This document shows positions 1 through 6,212 of a stretch of 10,326 nt of DNA, piece by piece; position 1 is the stretch's first letter; every line of letters starts with the position of its first letter. Both the position numbers and the translations under genes were made by a program. This stretch comes from Hydrogenothermaceae bacterium (lineage in GTDB: Bacteria > Aquificota > Aquificia > Aquificales > Hydrogenothermaceae), in NCBI GenBank assembly GCA_012961365.1, contig DTZN01000073.1, forward strand, positions 1 to 10,326, given 5' to 3'. The notes below the pieces were generated by a model. The model did not search any database, was not told the DNA's origin, and saw nothing but the letters and a program-made list of their open reading frames with translations.

Positions 1-495
1 TTGAGCCTTTCGAAAAATTTCCGTAAAGACGTCATATCTGCATGCATCTAAAATTGAATCTACATCTCCAGACCATATTATTTTTTTTAAGCTTGTAATA
101 CTGTGTAAAATTCCCTTTAGTTCATCTTTAAACTTTTCTTGAGTTATTAGAATTTTAGAATCACTATTTTTTATGATATATTCAATTTCATTCCTTTTCA
201 AAAATGTATTAATAGGAACAGGAACTGCTCCAAGTTTACCAATTGCCAGAAATGAAATTATGAATTCTTTTGAGTTTGTCATTAAAATGGCGACTTTATC
301 ATCTTTTCCTACTCCTAAAAGTTCTAGATATTTTGCAAAGGAATCTACATATTCTTTTAACTGTATATGGGAAATTTTTATATCATCTTCAAAAATTATT
401 GGTTTATTTTTTAAATGTTTTGCATTTTTTTCTATAGCTTCATAAAAGTTTTGAAATGGATATTTAACAGATGTGGTAACTATTTTATTCTCCAT
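1..495 (-). CDS. AMP-forming acyl-CoA synthetase/ligase, N-terminal part (runs off the left edge)
   Basis: The minus strand is open from an ATG at 495-493 to the window edge, giving 165 residues without a stop. A GAGGA Shine-Dalgarno lies a few bases upstream of the ATG. The translation has the typical N-terminal layout of the ANL superfamily (acyl-CoA synthetases, AMP-forming): an early aromatic/hydrophobic stretch, then YLELLGVGKDDKVAILMTNS (about residues 56-75), then FLAIGKLGAVPVPINTFLKR (82-101) and the EIEYIIKNSDSKILIT segment (104-118). These correspond to the family's LGVxxGDRVAI.. and ..LGAVxVPLNP.. blocks. The ATP-binding signature (SGTTGxPKG) and catalytic C-terminal domain would lie beyond the left edge, so substrate and intactness cannot be judged. 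Fatty-acyl-CoA synthesis is the likeliest role from family knowledge, but other acids are possible. It is divergent from the encapsulin gene and shares its 124-base upstream gap. Confidence 0.85.
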   Translation of the reverse strand, partial: MENKIVTTSVKYPFQNFYEAIEKNAKHLKNKPIIFEDDIKISHIQLKEYVDSFAKYLELLGVGKDDKVAILMTNSKEFIISFLAIGKLGAVPVPINTFLKRNEIEYIIKNSDSKILITQEKFKDELKGILHSITSLKKIIWSGDVDSILDACRYDVFTEIFRKAQ

Positions 496-530
496 AACTT
501 TTCCTCGTAAATGGTTTTTAACCAAATCTT

Positions 531-577
531 ATTATAAATTAAATTGACAATTATCATTTTGCCATTAAATTTAAAAT
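531..577. promoter_or_regulatory. Divergent promoter region with an FNR/CRP-like palindrome
   Basis: The gap between the acyl-CoA synthetase and encapsulin genes holds TTGACA at 544-549, a perfect -35 consensus for the encapsulin direction. The best -10 at usual spacing is TAAATT at 566-571 (16-base spacer, 4 of 6 matches). On the minus strand TATAAT occurs at 536-531 and could serve the synthetase gene, but no good -35 accompanies it. The -35 overlaps TTGACAATTATCAT (544-557), which matches 8 of the 10 defined bases of the FNR consensus TTGAT-N4-ATCAA. A regulator bound there would cover the encapsulin -35. The promoter is moderately supported; the operator is an inference from one imperfect site in AT-rich DNA. 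Confidence 0.45.
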
Positions 578-619
578 AACTAAATTAATAACTATTATTA
601 AAAAAAGGAGGATAATACA

Positions 620-1456
620 ATGGAATTTCTACACAGAGAAGAAGCACCTTTAAGCCCTTCCCAGTGGAATGAGCTTGATAATGTTGTCATTAATACTGCA
701 AAAAATCATCTAGTTGGAAGAAGATTTATAGAAATTACAATATCTGCAGACCCAGCCATACAATCAATTCCTTATGATATAATCTCAGAAACTGAAAATG
801 GTGCTTGTGGACTTTTTGAAGATAATGAATGTGATATTGTAAAAGTTAAAGAAAGAAAGTTTTTACCAATTCCCCAAATTTATAAAGATTTTAAAATACA
901 CTGGAGAGATATTGAAACAAGCAAAAAATTAGGTCTTCCATTAGATTTTAGTATAGCAGCTGCAGCAGCAAGAGAAGTAGCTGTTGCAGAAGATAAATTT
1001 ATTTTTAATGGAGATACTTCTTTAGGTTATCCGGGAATACTAAATATAGAAGGTAGAAATGATATAAAAAAGGAAGATTTTTCTAAAGAGGGAGGTATTT
1101 TTGAAACAGCAGTAAAATGTATAGAAACGTTGAATTCTAAAGGTTTTAACTCAAATCTTGTTTTCATATTAAATCCCAAAGATTATTCAAAAGCATTTAG
1201 ATTATTTGGAAATAGTGGAGTTTTAGAAATAAATCAAATAAAAGAACTTTTTGATTTTGGAGTTTTCTCAACATATGCAGTTCCAGAAGGAACAGCAGTT
1301 GCATTATCTACAGGTATAGAAAATATGGATTTATTTGTAGCCCAAGATATAATCACTGCTTATATTGCATATGATAATATGGAACATTATTTTAGGGTTT
1401 TTGAACTTATTGCATTCAGAATAAAAAACCCACAGTCAATTTGCACAGCAAAATAA
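620..1456 (+). CDS. enc: Family 1 encapsulin nanocompartment shell protein
   Basis: This 278-residue protein is a HK97-fold encapsulin shell protomer (linocin/bacteriocin-type family), which self-assembles into an icosahedral cytoplasmic compartment and packages cargo bearing a short targeting tail. It opens MEFLHREEAPLSPSQWNELD, closely resembling the Thermotoga maritima encapsulin start ([20 protein letters not shown]). Further shared blocks are GRRFIEI (33-39), KFLPIP (80-85), AREVAVAEDKFIFNG (117-131) and the C-terminal RVFELIAFRIKNPQSI (259-274). W95 falls where T. maritima has the Trp associated with bound flavin, so flavin binding is possible. Length is slightly above the usual roughly 265, apparently from an insertion in the E-loop region that includes C63 and C71. 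AAGGAGG at 605-611, eight bases before the ATG, is a strong ribosome binding site. The cargo gene starts 13 bases after the stop. The shell assignment is firm; assembly size is not readable by eye, although the T. maritima homologue is T=1. Confidence 0.95.
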   Translation: MEFLHREEAPLSPSQWNELDNVVINTAKNHLVGRRFIEITISADPAIQSIPYDIISETENGACGLFEDNECDIVKVKERKFLPIPQIYKDFKIHWRDIETSKKLGLPLDFSIAAAAAREVAVAEDKFIFNGDTSLGYPGILNIEGRNDIKKEDFSKEGGIFETAVKCIETLNSKGFNSNLVFILNPKDYSKAFRLFGNSGVLEINQIKELFDFGVFSTYAVPEGTAVALSTGIENMDLFVAQDIITAYIAYDNMEHYFRVFELIAFRIKNPQSICTAK

Positions 1457-1469
1457 TGGAGGGTGTAAA

Positions 1470-2414
1470 ATGGACATAGAAATAAAAAAGGCAATAGACT
1501 ATTTAAATTACAATATAACTTTAGAACATTCAGCTATTATCCAATATTTATTTCACGCATATACAATAAAAGAAGAAGAAATCGAAGCAGAACTTGAAGA
1601 AATTGCAAGGGAAGAAATGAAACATCTTAGAATGTTTGCCCACGCAGTTGTTGATTTAGGTGGTATTCCATCTATAGATAAAAGGGCTTCCGTTTTTTTA
1701 GAGGCTCCTTTGCCTGTTGAGTTAATACAATTTAATATTGATGCGGAAAAAATGGCTATAGACGAATACGAAAGGCAGTTAAAAGATATTTCTAACAAAA
1801 AAGTCCAAAGAATAATAGAAAGAGCCATAAATGATGAAACAGCACATTTACACATATTTCAAAAACTACAAGAAAAAGCAAAAGAGCATATAGCAAATAA
1901 TGGTGAAGCATCTATCATAGATGAAAATAAAATGAAAATTATACAAATACTAAATAAATATCTACATAAACAATATGAAAAGATATTAGAAAGCCTTTAT
2001 CAATCATTTATGTTAAGGCATAAAAATCCTATATTAAGTGATGAAATAGAGCAAAGGGCAATTGATAAAATGAAACATTTTGGCTGGATAGCAGAGGAAA
2101 TTACAAAAATGAAAGCAAAACCAAATGTTGAACTACCAAAAGTTGAAAAAGTGGATGATGAATCTAAAGCTATTGAATATCAAGTAAAAGACCAGCAAGA
2201 GTTTTCAAAAGAAATACAAGAAATAGCTTCTAATGTTGAGGACAAAGATTTAAAATGGATTTTAGATAGAATTGCAAAAAGAGAAATACATTATACAGAT
2301 TTAGAAGAGTTTTTAAATAAACCAGATATAACAGATGAAGAAATATCAAAAGTAGTTTCTTCTTTAACAGTAGGTAGTTTATTTGGAAAATACAAAAAAA
2401 GAGGAGATACATGA
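1470..2414 (+). CDS. Tandem ferritin-like encapsulin cargo protein with C-terminal targeting peptide
   Basis: The 314-residue protein has an N-terminal ferritin-like four-helix domain (about 1-140) with the bacterioferritin/rubrerythrin ligand pattern: E19 in helix 1, E49-xx-H52 (EEMKH) in helix 2, E93 in helix 3 and E123-xx-H126 in helix 4. This predicts a diiron site for iron oxidation/storage or peroxide chemistry. A second helical region (about 152-285) resembles a bacterioferritin bundle: LNKYLHKQYEKILESLYQSF (161-180), AIDKMKHFGWIAEEI (197-211) and DRIAKREIHYTDLEEFL (266-282). There the aligned ligands are mostly replaced (Q168, K200, probably Q238, Y275), with H203 and E272 kept. A linker leads to SLTVGSLFGKYKK (298-310), matching the known LTVGSL-type encapsulin cargo-loading peptide. 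The gene follows the shell gene by 13 bases, with GGAGGG at 1458-1463 as ribosome binding site, so both are presumably co-expressed. The cargo assignment is strong. The exact enzymatic activity is not, and the two-domain alignment was done by eye. Confidence 0.9.
   Translation: MDIEIKKAIDYLNYNITLEHSAIIQYLFHAYTIKEEEIEAELEEIAREEMKHLRMFAHAVVDLGGIPSIDKRASVFLEAPLPVELIQFNIDAEKMAIDEYERQLKDISNKKVQRIIERAINDETAHLHIFQKLQEKAKEHIANNGEASIIDENKMKIIQILNKYLHKQYEKILESLYQSFMLRHKNPILSDEIEQRAIDKMKHFGWIAEEITKMKAKPNVELPKVEKVDDESKAIEYQVKDQQEFSKEIQEIASNVEDKDLKWILDRIAKREIHYTDLEEFLNKPDITDEEISKVVSSLTVGSLFGKYKKRGDT
2361..2399 (+). other. Encapsulin cargo-loading peptide coding segment
   Basis: These codons specify SLTVGSLFGKYKK at residues 298-310 of the ferritin-like protein. 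The core LTVGSL is the recurrent motif that docks cargo to the inner wall of Family 1 encapsulin shells. It follows a short acidic linker (DITDEEISK) after the last predicted helix, as expected for a flexible tether. The next bases, GAGGAG at 2401-2406, encode Arg-Gly of the tail and also form the ribosome binding site of the thioredoxin gene that starts at 2411. Confidence 0.88.
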
Positions 2415-2899
2415 GAAAATTTATAAAAGTTTTAAGTATCTCCTTGTTTGTTTTTTCTATTTCTTTTGCAGGGTTAAAAAAAATACCTAATTTTGAATTA
2501 AAAAGAGAAGATGGAAAAATTATTTCAAGAGAAGATTTAAAAGGGAAACCTTCTATATTAGTTTTTTGGTCTTTGAACTGCTCAAGTTGTAAAGAAGAAT
2601 TACCTATTTTGAATAAGTTTTATCATAAATACAAAAATAAGATAAATTTTTATGCAATTGTTTTATTTACAAATAGTATAGAAAAGGTTAAACAAAGAAA
2701 AAAAGAATGGGGATTTGATATTCCAGTATTACTTGGGGGTAATGATAACAAAATAGTTTATAAATATAGAGTAATAGGAGTTCCTACGACTTATTTTATT
2801 AATAAAGATTTAACAATTTTTAAATTGGTATACGGAAAAAAAGAGGAGGAAAAGCTAGAAAAAATAATAGATGAACTTCTTAAAAGGAATTTACAATAG
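2411..2899 (+). CDS. Exported TlpA/ResA-type thioredoxin-fold protein
   Basis: This 162-residue protein starts with a signal peptide: a basic n-region (MRKFIK), a hydrophobic core (VLSISLFVFSIS) and a likely cleavage after Ala20 (SFA|G). There is no lipobox Cys, so a soluble or signal-anchored periplasmic protein is expected. The mature part is a TlpA/AhpC-type thioredoxin fold: IPNFELKREDGK (25-36) typical of the family's N-terminal strand, the redox motif W53-SLN-C57-S-S-C60-K, and the cis-proline loop GVPTTYFI (P125). Such proteins reduce or exchange periplasmic disulfides, for example in cytochrome c maturation. Its ATG overlaps the cargo stop in an ATGA arrangement (2411-2414), with GAGGAG four bases upstream, indicating translational coupling to the encapsulin cluster. 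Its 3' end overlaps purQ on the other strand by 20 bases. Its specific partner is unknown. Confidence 0.88.
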   Translation: MRKFIKVLSISLFVFSISFAGLKKIPNFELKREDGKIISREDLKGKPSILVFWSLNCSSCKEELPILNKFYHKYKNKINFYAIVLFTNSIEKVKQRKKEWGFDIPVLLGGNDNKIVYKYRVIGVPTTYFINKDLTIFKLVYGKKEEEKLEKIIDELLKRNLQ

Positions 2900-3566
2900 A
2901 TTTTAGTATATAAAGCCCATCGTTAGTTTTTAATATACTTTCTGCGGCTCTTTCTGGGTGAGGCATTAGCCCAAATACATTTTTATTTTTATTGCATACA
3001 CCAGCTATATTTAAAATAGAGCCATTTGGATTTGCATCTTCTGTAATATTCCCATCTTTATCACAATATCTAACAACAATTTGACCGTTATCTTCCATTT
3101 GTTTTAAAGTATCTTTATCTACAAAATAATTACCATCATGATGAGCTATTGGTATTTTTAATACTTGTCCTTTTTCGCACTGGTTTGTAAATGGAGTTTC
3201 GTTATTTTCTACTCTTATATATTGGTGCTTACAAACAAATTTTCCGTGGGAATTTGGCATTAAAACTCCAGGTAGTAAATGGGCTTCTGTTAATATCTGA
3301 AATCCATTACATATACCTATAACAAGGCCACCTTTATCTGCAAATTCTTTAACTGCATTTGTTAATGGAGTATGTGAAGCAAGTGTTCCTGGACGAAGAT
3401 AATCTCCAAAGGAAAATCCACCTGGCAAAATTATACAATCAAATCCCTTAATAGAAGTTTCTCTATAATCTATAAATTCTACATCTTCTTTTAAAACATC
3501 CCTTATAACTCTGTATGTATCATAATCACAATTAGACCCGGGATATACTGCAACTCCAAATTTCAT
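2880..3566 (-). CDS. purQ: Phosphoribosylformylglycinamidine synthase glutaminase subunit PurQ
   Basis: PurQ supplies ammonia from glutamine to PurL in the fourth step of purine synthesis (FGAR to FGAM), within a PurL-PurQ-PurS complex in the cytoplasm. The 228-residue product is full length for the small-type PurQ. It begins MKFGVAVYPGSNCDYDTY, carries the oxyanion region PGGFSFGDYLRPG (48-60), the nucleophile C86 in GICNGFQ, IAHHDGNY (140-147), and the His/Glu pair H203 and E205 in MPHPER. The ATG directly follows the purS stop (TGAATG), with GGAGG at 3576-3572 inside the purS end, so the two are probably translationally coupled. purL is not in this window. The last 20 bases overlap the thioredoxin gene tail to tail. 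Confidence 0.97.
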   Translation of the reverse strand: MKFGVAVYPGSNCDYDTYRVIRDVLKEDVEFIDYRETSIKGFDCIILPGGFSFGDYLRPGTLASHTPLTNAVKEFADKGGLVIGICNGFQILTEAHLLPGVLMPNSHGKFVCKHQYIRVENNETPFTNQCEKGQVLKIPIAHHDGNYFVDKDTLKQMEDNGQIVVRYCDKDGNITEDANPNGSILNIAGVCNKNKNVFGLMPHPERAAESILKTNDGLYILKSIVNSF

Positions 3567-3812
3567 TCATTCCTCCACAATTTCAAACTCGTAATCTTCA
3601 ATAATCTCATTTACAATTGCTTTTTTTGCCATATTTTTTGCAATTTCTATTGCTTTTTCTTTGTCTGTTTCATCAACGTAAATTTCTATATATTTTCCTA
3701 CCTTTACATCTTTAACTGCATTAAATCCCAAAGATATTAAATTTTCTGCAACAGCTCTACCTTGAGGGTCTAAAACACCTTTTCTAGGCTTAATATAAAA
3801 CTTTATAAGCAT
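3567..3812 (-). CDS. purS: Phosphoribosylformylglycinamidine synthase subunit PurS
   Basis: PurS is the small structural subunit that bridges PurQ and PurL in FGAM synthase of the three-protein type. The product is 81 residues, the usual size. It shows MLIKFYIKPRKGVLDPQGRA, the hallmark PurS N-terminus (..V..K.GVLDPQG.A), then LGFNAVKDVKVGKYIEI (33-49) and a C-terminal DYEFEIVEE. The frame is open further upstream to a TTG at 3827, but I chose the ATG at 3812: GAGGTG (3823-3818) sits five bases before it, and homologues begin at this Met. It lies 45 bases downstream of the heptose kinase gene on the same strand and directly upstream of purQ. Confidence 0.95.
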   Translation of the reverse strand: MLIKFYIKPRKGVLDPQGRAVAENLISLGFNAVKDVKVGKYIEIYVDETDKEKAIEIAKNMAKKAIVNEIIEDYEFEIVEE

Positions 3813-3857
3813 ACAAACACCTCGCAAACAGGTTTAAAAGCAAAATTATTATATCAT

Positions 3858-4811
3858 TTATAAAACTAAAGATATTAAAGTTGCCCTATTTATTGCTACT
3901 GTTCCTATTTCACCAACAACATAACTCCCAGCATAATTTGCCAAAATTGCCGATTCTTCCCAAGTTGCACCACTAACTTTACAGGCTGTTAAAACAGATA
4001 TTACAGTGTCTCCTGCACCTGTTACATCAAAAACTTTTTTGGCTTTTGCAGGTATTCTGGTTATTTTGTTTTCTGTAAACAAAGCCATTCCTTCTGCTCC
4101 AAGTGTAATTAAAAGGTTTTTCAGATTTAATTTTTCCATAATAGTTTTTCCTACTTCTTCTAGCGGAGTTTCTTTTTCAGCTTTTATTAATCCATAAGCC
4201 TCTTTTCTATTAGGGGTCATTATTGTTATATCTTTGTAATATTCAAAATGGGAAGGTTTTGGGTCAACAAAAACAGGGATGTTTTCTTCTAGGAAAACTT
4301 TTATGATATCTCTTGAGATTACACCTTTACCATAGTCGGAAATTACTACTGCATCAAAGTTTTGAGCTTGTTCCTTTAGCTTTTTAATTAATTTTTCTCT
4401 TACTTCTTCTCTTAATTTTTCTTTACTTTCTTTATCTATTCTAAGCAGTTGCTGACTAACTGCAATTACCCTTGTTTTTTCTGTGGTTGGTCTGTTTTCA
4501 TCTTCTATTAAAATTGTGTTTATATTTTTTTCTTTTAGTAAATTTTTTAAAATTTTTGCATTTTCATCTTTTCCAACAACACCTGCTATAGTAGTTTTTA
4601 TATCTAAACTAGATAAGTTCCAAGCAACATTACAAGCTCCACCTAGGTTAACAGTTTCTTTTTTTACATCAACAATTGGGACAGGAGCTTCTGGAGAAAT
4701 TCTTTCTACTTCTCCCCATAGGTATTTATCAAGAATTAAATCGCCAACCACTAAAATATTTTTTTCTGTAAATTTAGATAATATTTCTTTAACTCTCTCT
4801 TTTGTTATCAA
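3858..4811 (-). CDS. rfaE1: D-glycero-beta-D-manno-heptose-7-phosphate kinase (HldE/RfaE domain I type)
   Basis: This PfkB-family sugar kinase (317 residues) phosphorylates heptose 7-phosphate at C1 for ADP-heptose made for the LPS inner core. Diagnostic segments are ILVVGDLILDKYLWGEVERI (19-38), SPEAPVPIVDV (39-49), the substrate-site NLGGACNVAWNL (55-66), the DYGKGV loop (159-164), VDPKP (182-186), TPNRKEA (199-205) and the catalytic VTGAGDT (263-269, base D268). The length matches a stand-alone kinase domain without the fused nucleotidyltransferase seen in E. coli HldE. The start is TTG at 4811: the codon two positions upstream in frame is a TGA stop (4817-4815), and AAGGTGA lies just upstream. 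No downstream ATG keeps the first strand. It implies a Gram-negative envelope with heptose-containing LPS and probably leads the purS-purQ transcript. Confidence 0.92.
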   Translation of the reverse strand: MITKERVKEILSKFTEKNILVVGDLILDKYLWGEVERISPEAPVPIVDVKKETVNLGGACNVAWNLSSLDIKTTIAGVVGKDENAKILKNLLKEKNINTILIEDENRPTTEKTRVIAVSQQLLRIDKESKEKLREEVREKLIKKLKEQAQNFDAVVISDYGKGVISRDIIKVFLEENIPVFVDPKPSHFEYYKDITIMTPNRKEAYGLIKAEKETPLEEVGKTIMEKLNLKNLLITLGAEGMALFTENKITRIPAKAKKVFDVTGAGDTVISVLTACKVSGATWEESAILANYAGSYVVGEIGTVAINRATLISLVL

Positions 4812-4820
4812 TATTCACCT

Positions 4821-4850
4821 TTGTTAAAATAATTGTTAAATACCAATATT
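4821..4850 (+). promoter_or_regulatory. Possible modA promoter with a TTGTTAAA direct repeat
   Basis: The divergent gap contains TTGTTAAA twice, starting at 4821 and 4833, twelve bases apart. The first TTGTTA could act as a -35 with an AATATT-like -10 near 4845-4850. Matches are weak and the DNA is AT-rich, so this is only a candidate. No ModE-type palindrome was seen. Confidence 0.25.
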
Positions 4851-4867
4851 TTAGCAGGTAGACTTTT

Positions 4868-5587
4868 TTGAAAAAAGTTTTATTTTTATTTTTAATTTTT
4901 GTAAACTTCTCAATTGCTCAAGTTTTAAATATTGCAGTTTCTGCAAATGCAGGTTTTGCCTTAAAAGAAGTTGTTAAAGAGTTTCAAAAAAAATATAAAA
5001 ATATAAAAATAAATCTCATAGTATCTTCTTCAGGAAAATTAGCATCACAAATTTTAAATGGTGCTCCTTATGATGTTTTTTTATCTGCCGACATGTATTA
5101 TCCACAAATTTTATATGAAAATAAAGTTGCTAAAACTAAACCAAAAGTTTATGCTTATGGGGTTTTGGTTTTATGGAGTTTTAAAATCAAAAATTTAAAT
5201 ATAAACTCTTTAAAAACTGCCAAAAAAATTGCCATTGCTAATCCTAAAATTGCTCCTTATGGAAAAAGGGCTTTAGAGGCTATACATTTTTTCAAAATGT
5301 ATAAAGATGTAAAAAGCAAACTTGTTTTAGGGGAAAGTGTCTCACAGGTTAACCAGTATATTATTAAAAAACTTGTTGATTTAGGATTTACCTCTAAATC
5401 CTCTATTTTTGCTTATGCAAAAAAAGGTTATTGGATAGAAATTGACAAAAATACTTACTCTCCTATAGAACAAGGAATAGTTTTAATATCTGATAAAAAA
5501 GAAGCAAAAGAATTTTTTGATTTTGTTTTATCTGAAAAATCAAAGCAAATTTTTAAAAATTATGGATATGAGATAAATGGAAAGTAG
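4868..5587 (+). CDS. modA: Molybdate/tungstate ABC transporter periplasmic binding protein ModA
   Basis: The 239-residue product has a signal peptide (MKKVLFLFLIFVNFSIA|Q) with no lipobox Cys, so a soluble periplasmic binding protein is expected. Mature-part motifs fit ModA: LNIAVSANAGFALKEVVKEF (20-39) with ligand-type S25, IVSSSGKLASQILNGAPYDV (51-70) with the SSSG oxyanion loop, and FLSAD (71-75). Length is typical. Molybdate is the expected ligand; tungstate is equally possible in a thermophile. The start is TTG at 4868: an in-frame TAG ends nine bases upstream at 4859-4861, no ATG follows before the signal peptide core, and CAGGTAG (4855-4861) is a weak ribosome binding site. It shares a 56-base divergent gap with the heptose kinase gene and overlaps modB by 11 bases. 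Confidence 0.92.
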   Translation: MKKVLFLFLIFVNFSIAQVLNIAVSANAGFALKEVVKEFQKKYKNIKINLIVSSSGKLASQILNGAPYDVFLSADMYYPQILYENKVAKTKPKVYAYGVLVLWSFKIKNLNINSLKTAKKIAIANPKIAPYGKRALEAIHFFKMYKDVKSKLVLGESVSQVNQYIIKKLVDLGFTSKSSIFAYAKKGYWIEIDKNTYSPIEQGIVLISDKKEAKEFFDFVLSEKSKQIFKNYGYEINGK

Positions 5588-6212
5588 TTTTGTAGAAACT
5601 CTTTATATAACTTTCAAACTTGCCTTTATTACTACTGTCTTATTACTTTTTATAGGGTTTCCTATTGCTATTTTGCTTGCATTTAAAAATTTTAAACTTA
5701 AAACATTTTTTGAAGCAGTAATAGCACTTCCTCTAGTTTTACCTCCTACTGTCTTAGGATTTTACTTTTTAGTTTTATTAGGTAAAATAAATCTTGCATT
5801 TACATTTGAAGGGTTAGTTATAGCATCTATCGTGTATAGTTTGCCATTTATGGTTCAACCAATACATTCTGCATTAATAAGTTTTCCCAAAGATTTAATA
5901 GAAGCTTCATATACCCTTGGAAAATCTCAAATTGAAACATTTTTCAAAGTTATAGCTCCAAATATAAAAAGTTCTATTATTACAGCTATTGTTTTAACAT
6001 TTGCCCATACAGTTGGAGAATTTGGAGTTGTTTTGATGGTTGGAGGTTCTATTCCAGGTGAAACTAAAGTGGCATCTATTGCAATTTATGAAGAAGTTGA
6101 AGCACTAAATTACAGTTTAGCAAATAAATATGCTTTGGTTTTGATTATCGTGTCATTTATAACTATTTTCCTTGTTTATTTGTTAAATAAAAGAATTACA
6201 GAGTTAAAATGA
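5577..6212 (+). CDS. modB: Molybdate/tungstate ABC transporter permease ModB
   Basis: This 211-residue inner-membrane protein has about five hydrophobic segments (roughly 11-36, 46-69, 79-101, 132-157 and 185-203), as in ModB permeases. It shows the ModB-like ALPLVLPPTVLGFYFLVLLG (50-69), the cytoplasmic EAA loop EASYTLGKSQIETFFKVIAP (109-128) that couples to the ATPase, and the characteristic FAHTVGEFGVVLMVGGSIPG (142-161) followed by TKVASIAIYE. The ATG lies inside the modA end (11-base overlap) and the gene ends in an ATGA overlap with modC, so the three are almost certainly one translationally coupled operon. Two copies are expected per transporter. Confidence 0.95.
   Translation: MESSFVETLYITFKLAFITTVLLLFIGFPIAILLAFKNFKLKTFFEAVIALPLVLPPTVLGFYFLVLLGKINLAFTFEGLVIASIVYSLPFMVQPIHSALISFPKDLIEASYTLGKSQIETFFKVIAPNIKSSIITAIVLTFAHTVGEFGVVLMVGGSIPGETKVASIAIYEEVEALNYSLANKYALVLIIVSFITIFLVYLLNKRITELK

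Noticed and set aside
173..445. Plus-strand ORF of 90 codons near the left edge
   Set aside because: It lies entirely antisense to a well-matched acyl-CoA synthetase N-terminus with its own ribosome binding site; its translation is Ser/Phe-rich shadow sequence.
1553..1855. Minus-strand ORF of 100 codons inside the cargo gene
   Set aside because: It is antisense to the conserved ferritin-like domain, has Ser/Ile-rich shadow composition and no ribosome binding site.
3813..3827. Upstream TTG start extending PurS by five residues
   Set aside because: The extension overlaps the GAGGTG ribosome binding site of the ATG at 3812, and PurS proteins start at that Met.
4006..4827. Plus-strand ORFs of 63 and 114 codons across the heptose kinase gene
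   Set aside because: Both are antisense to strongly conserved PfkB motifs and have typical shadow composition.
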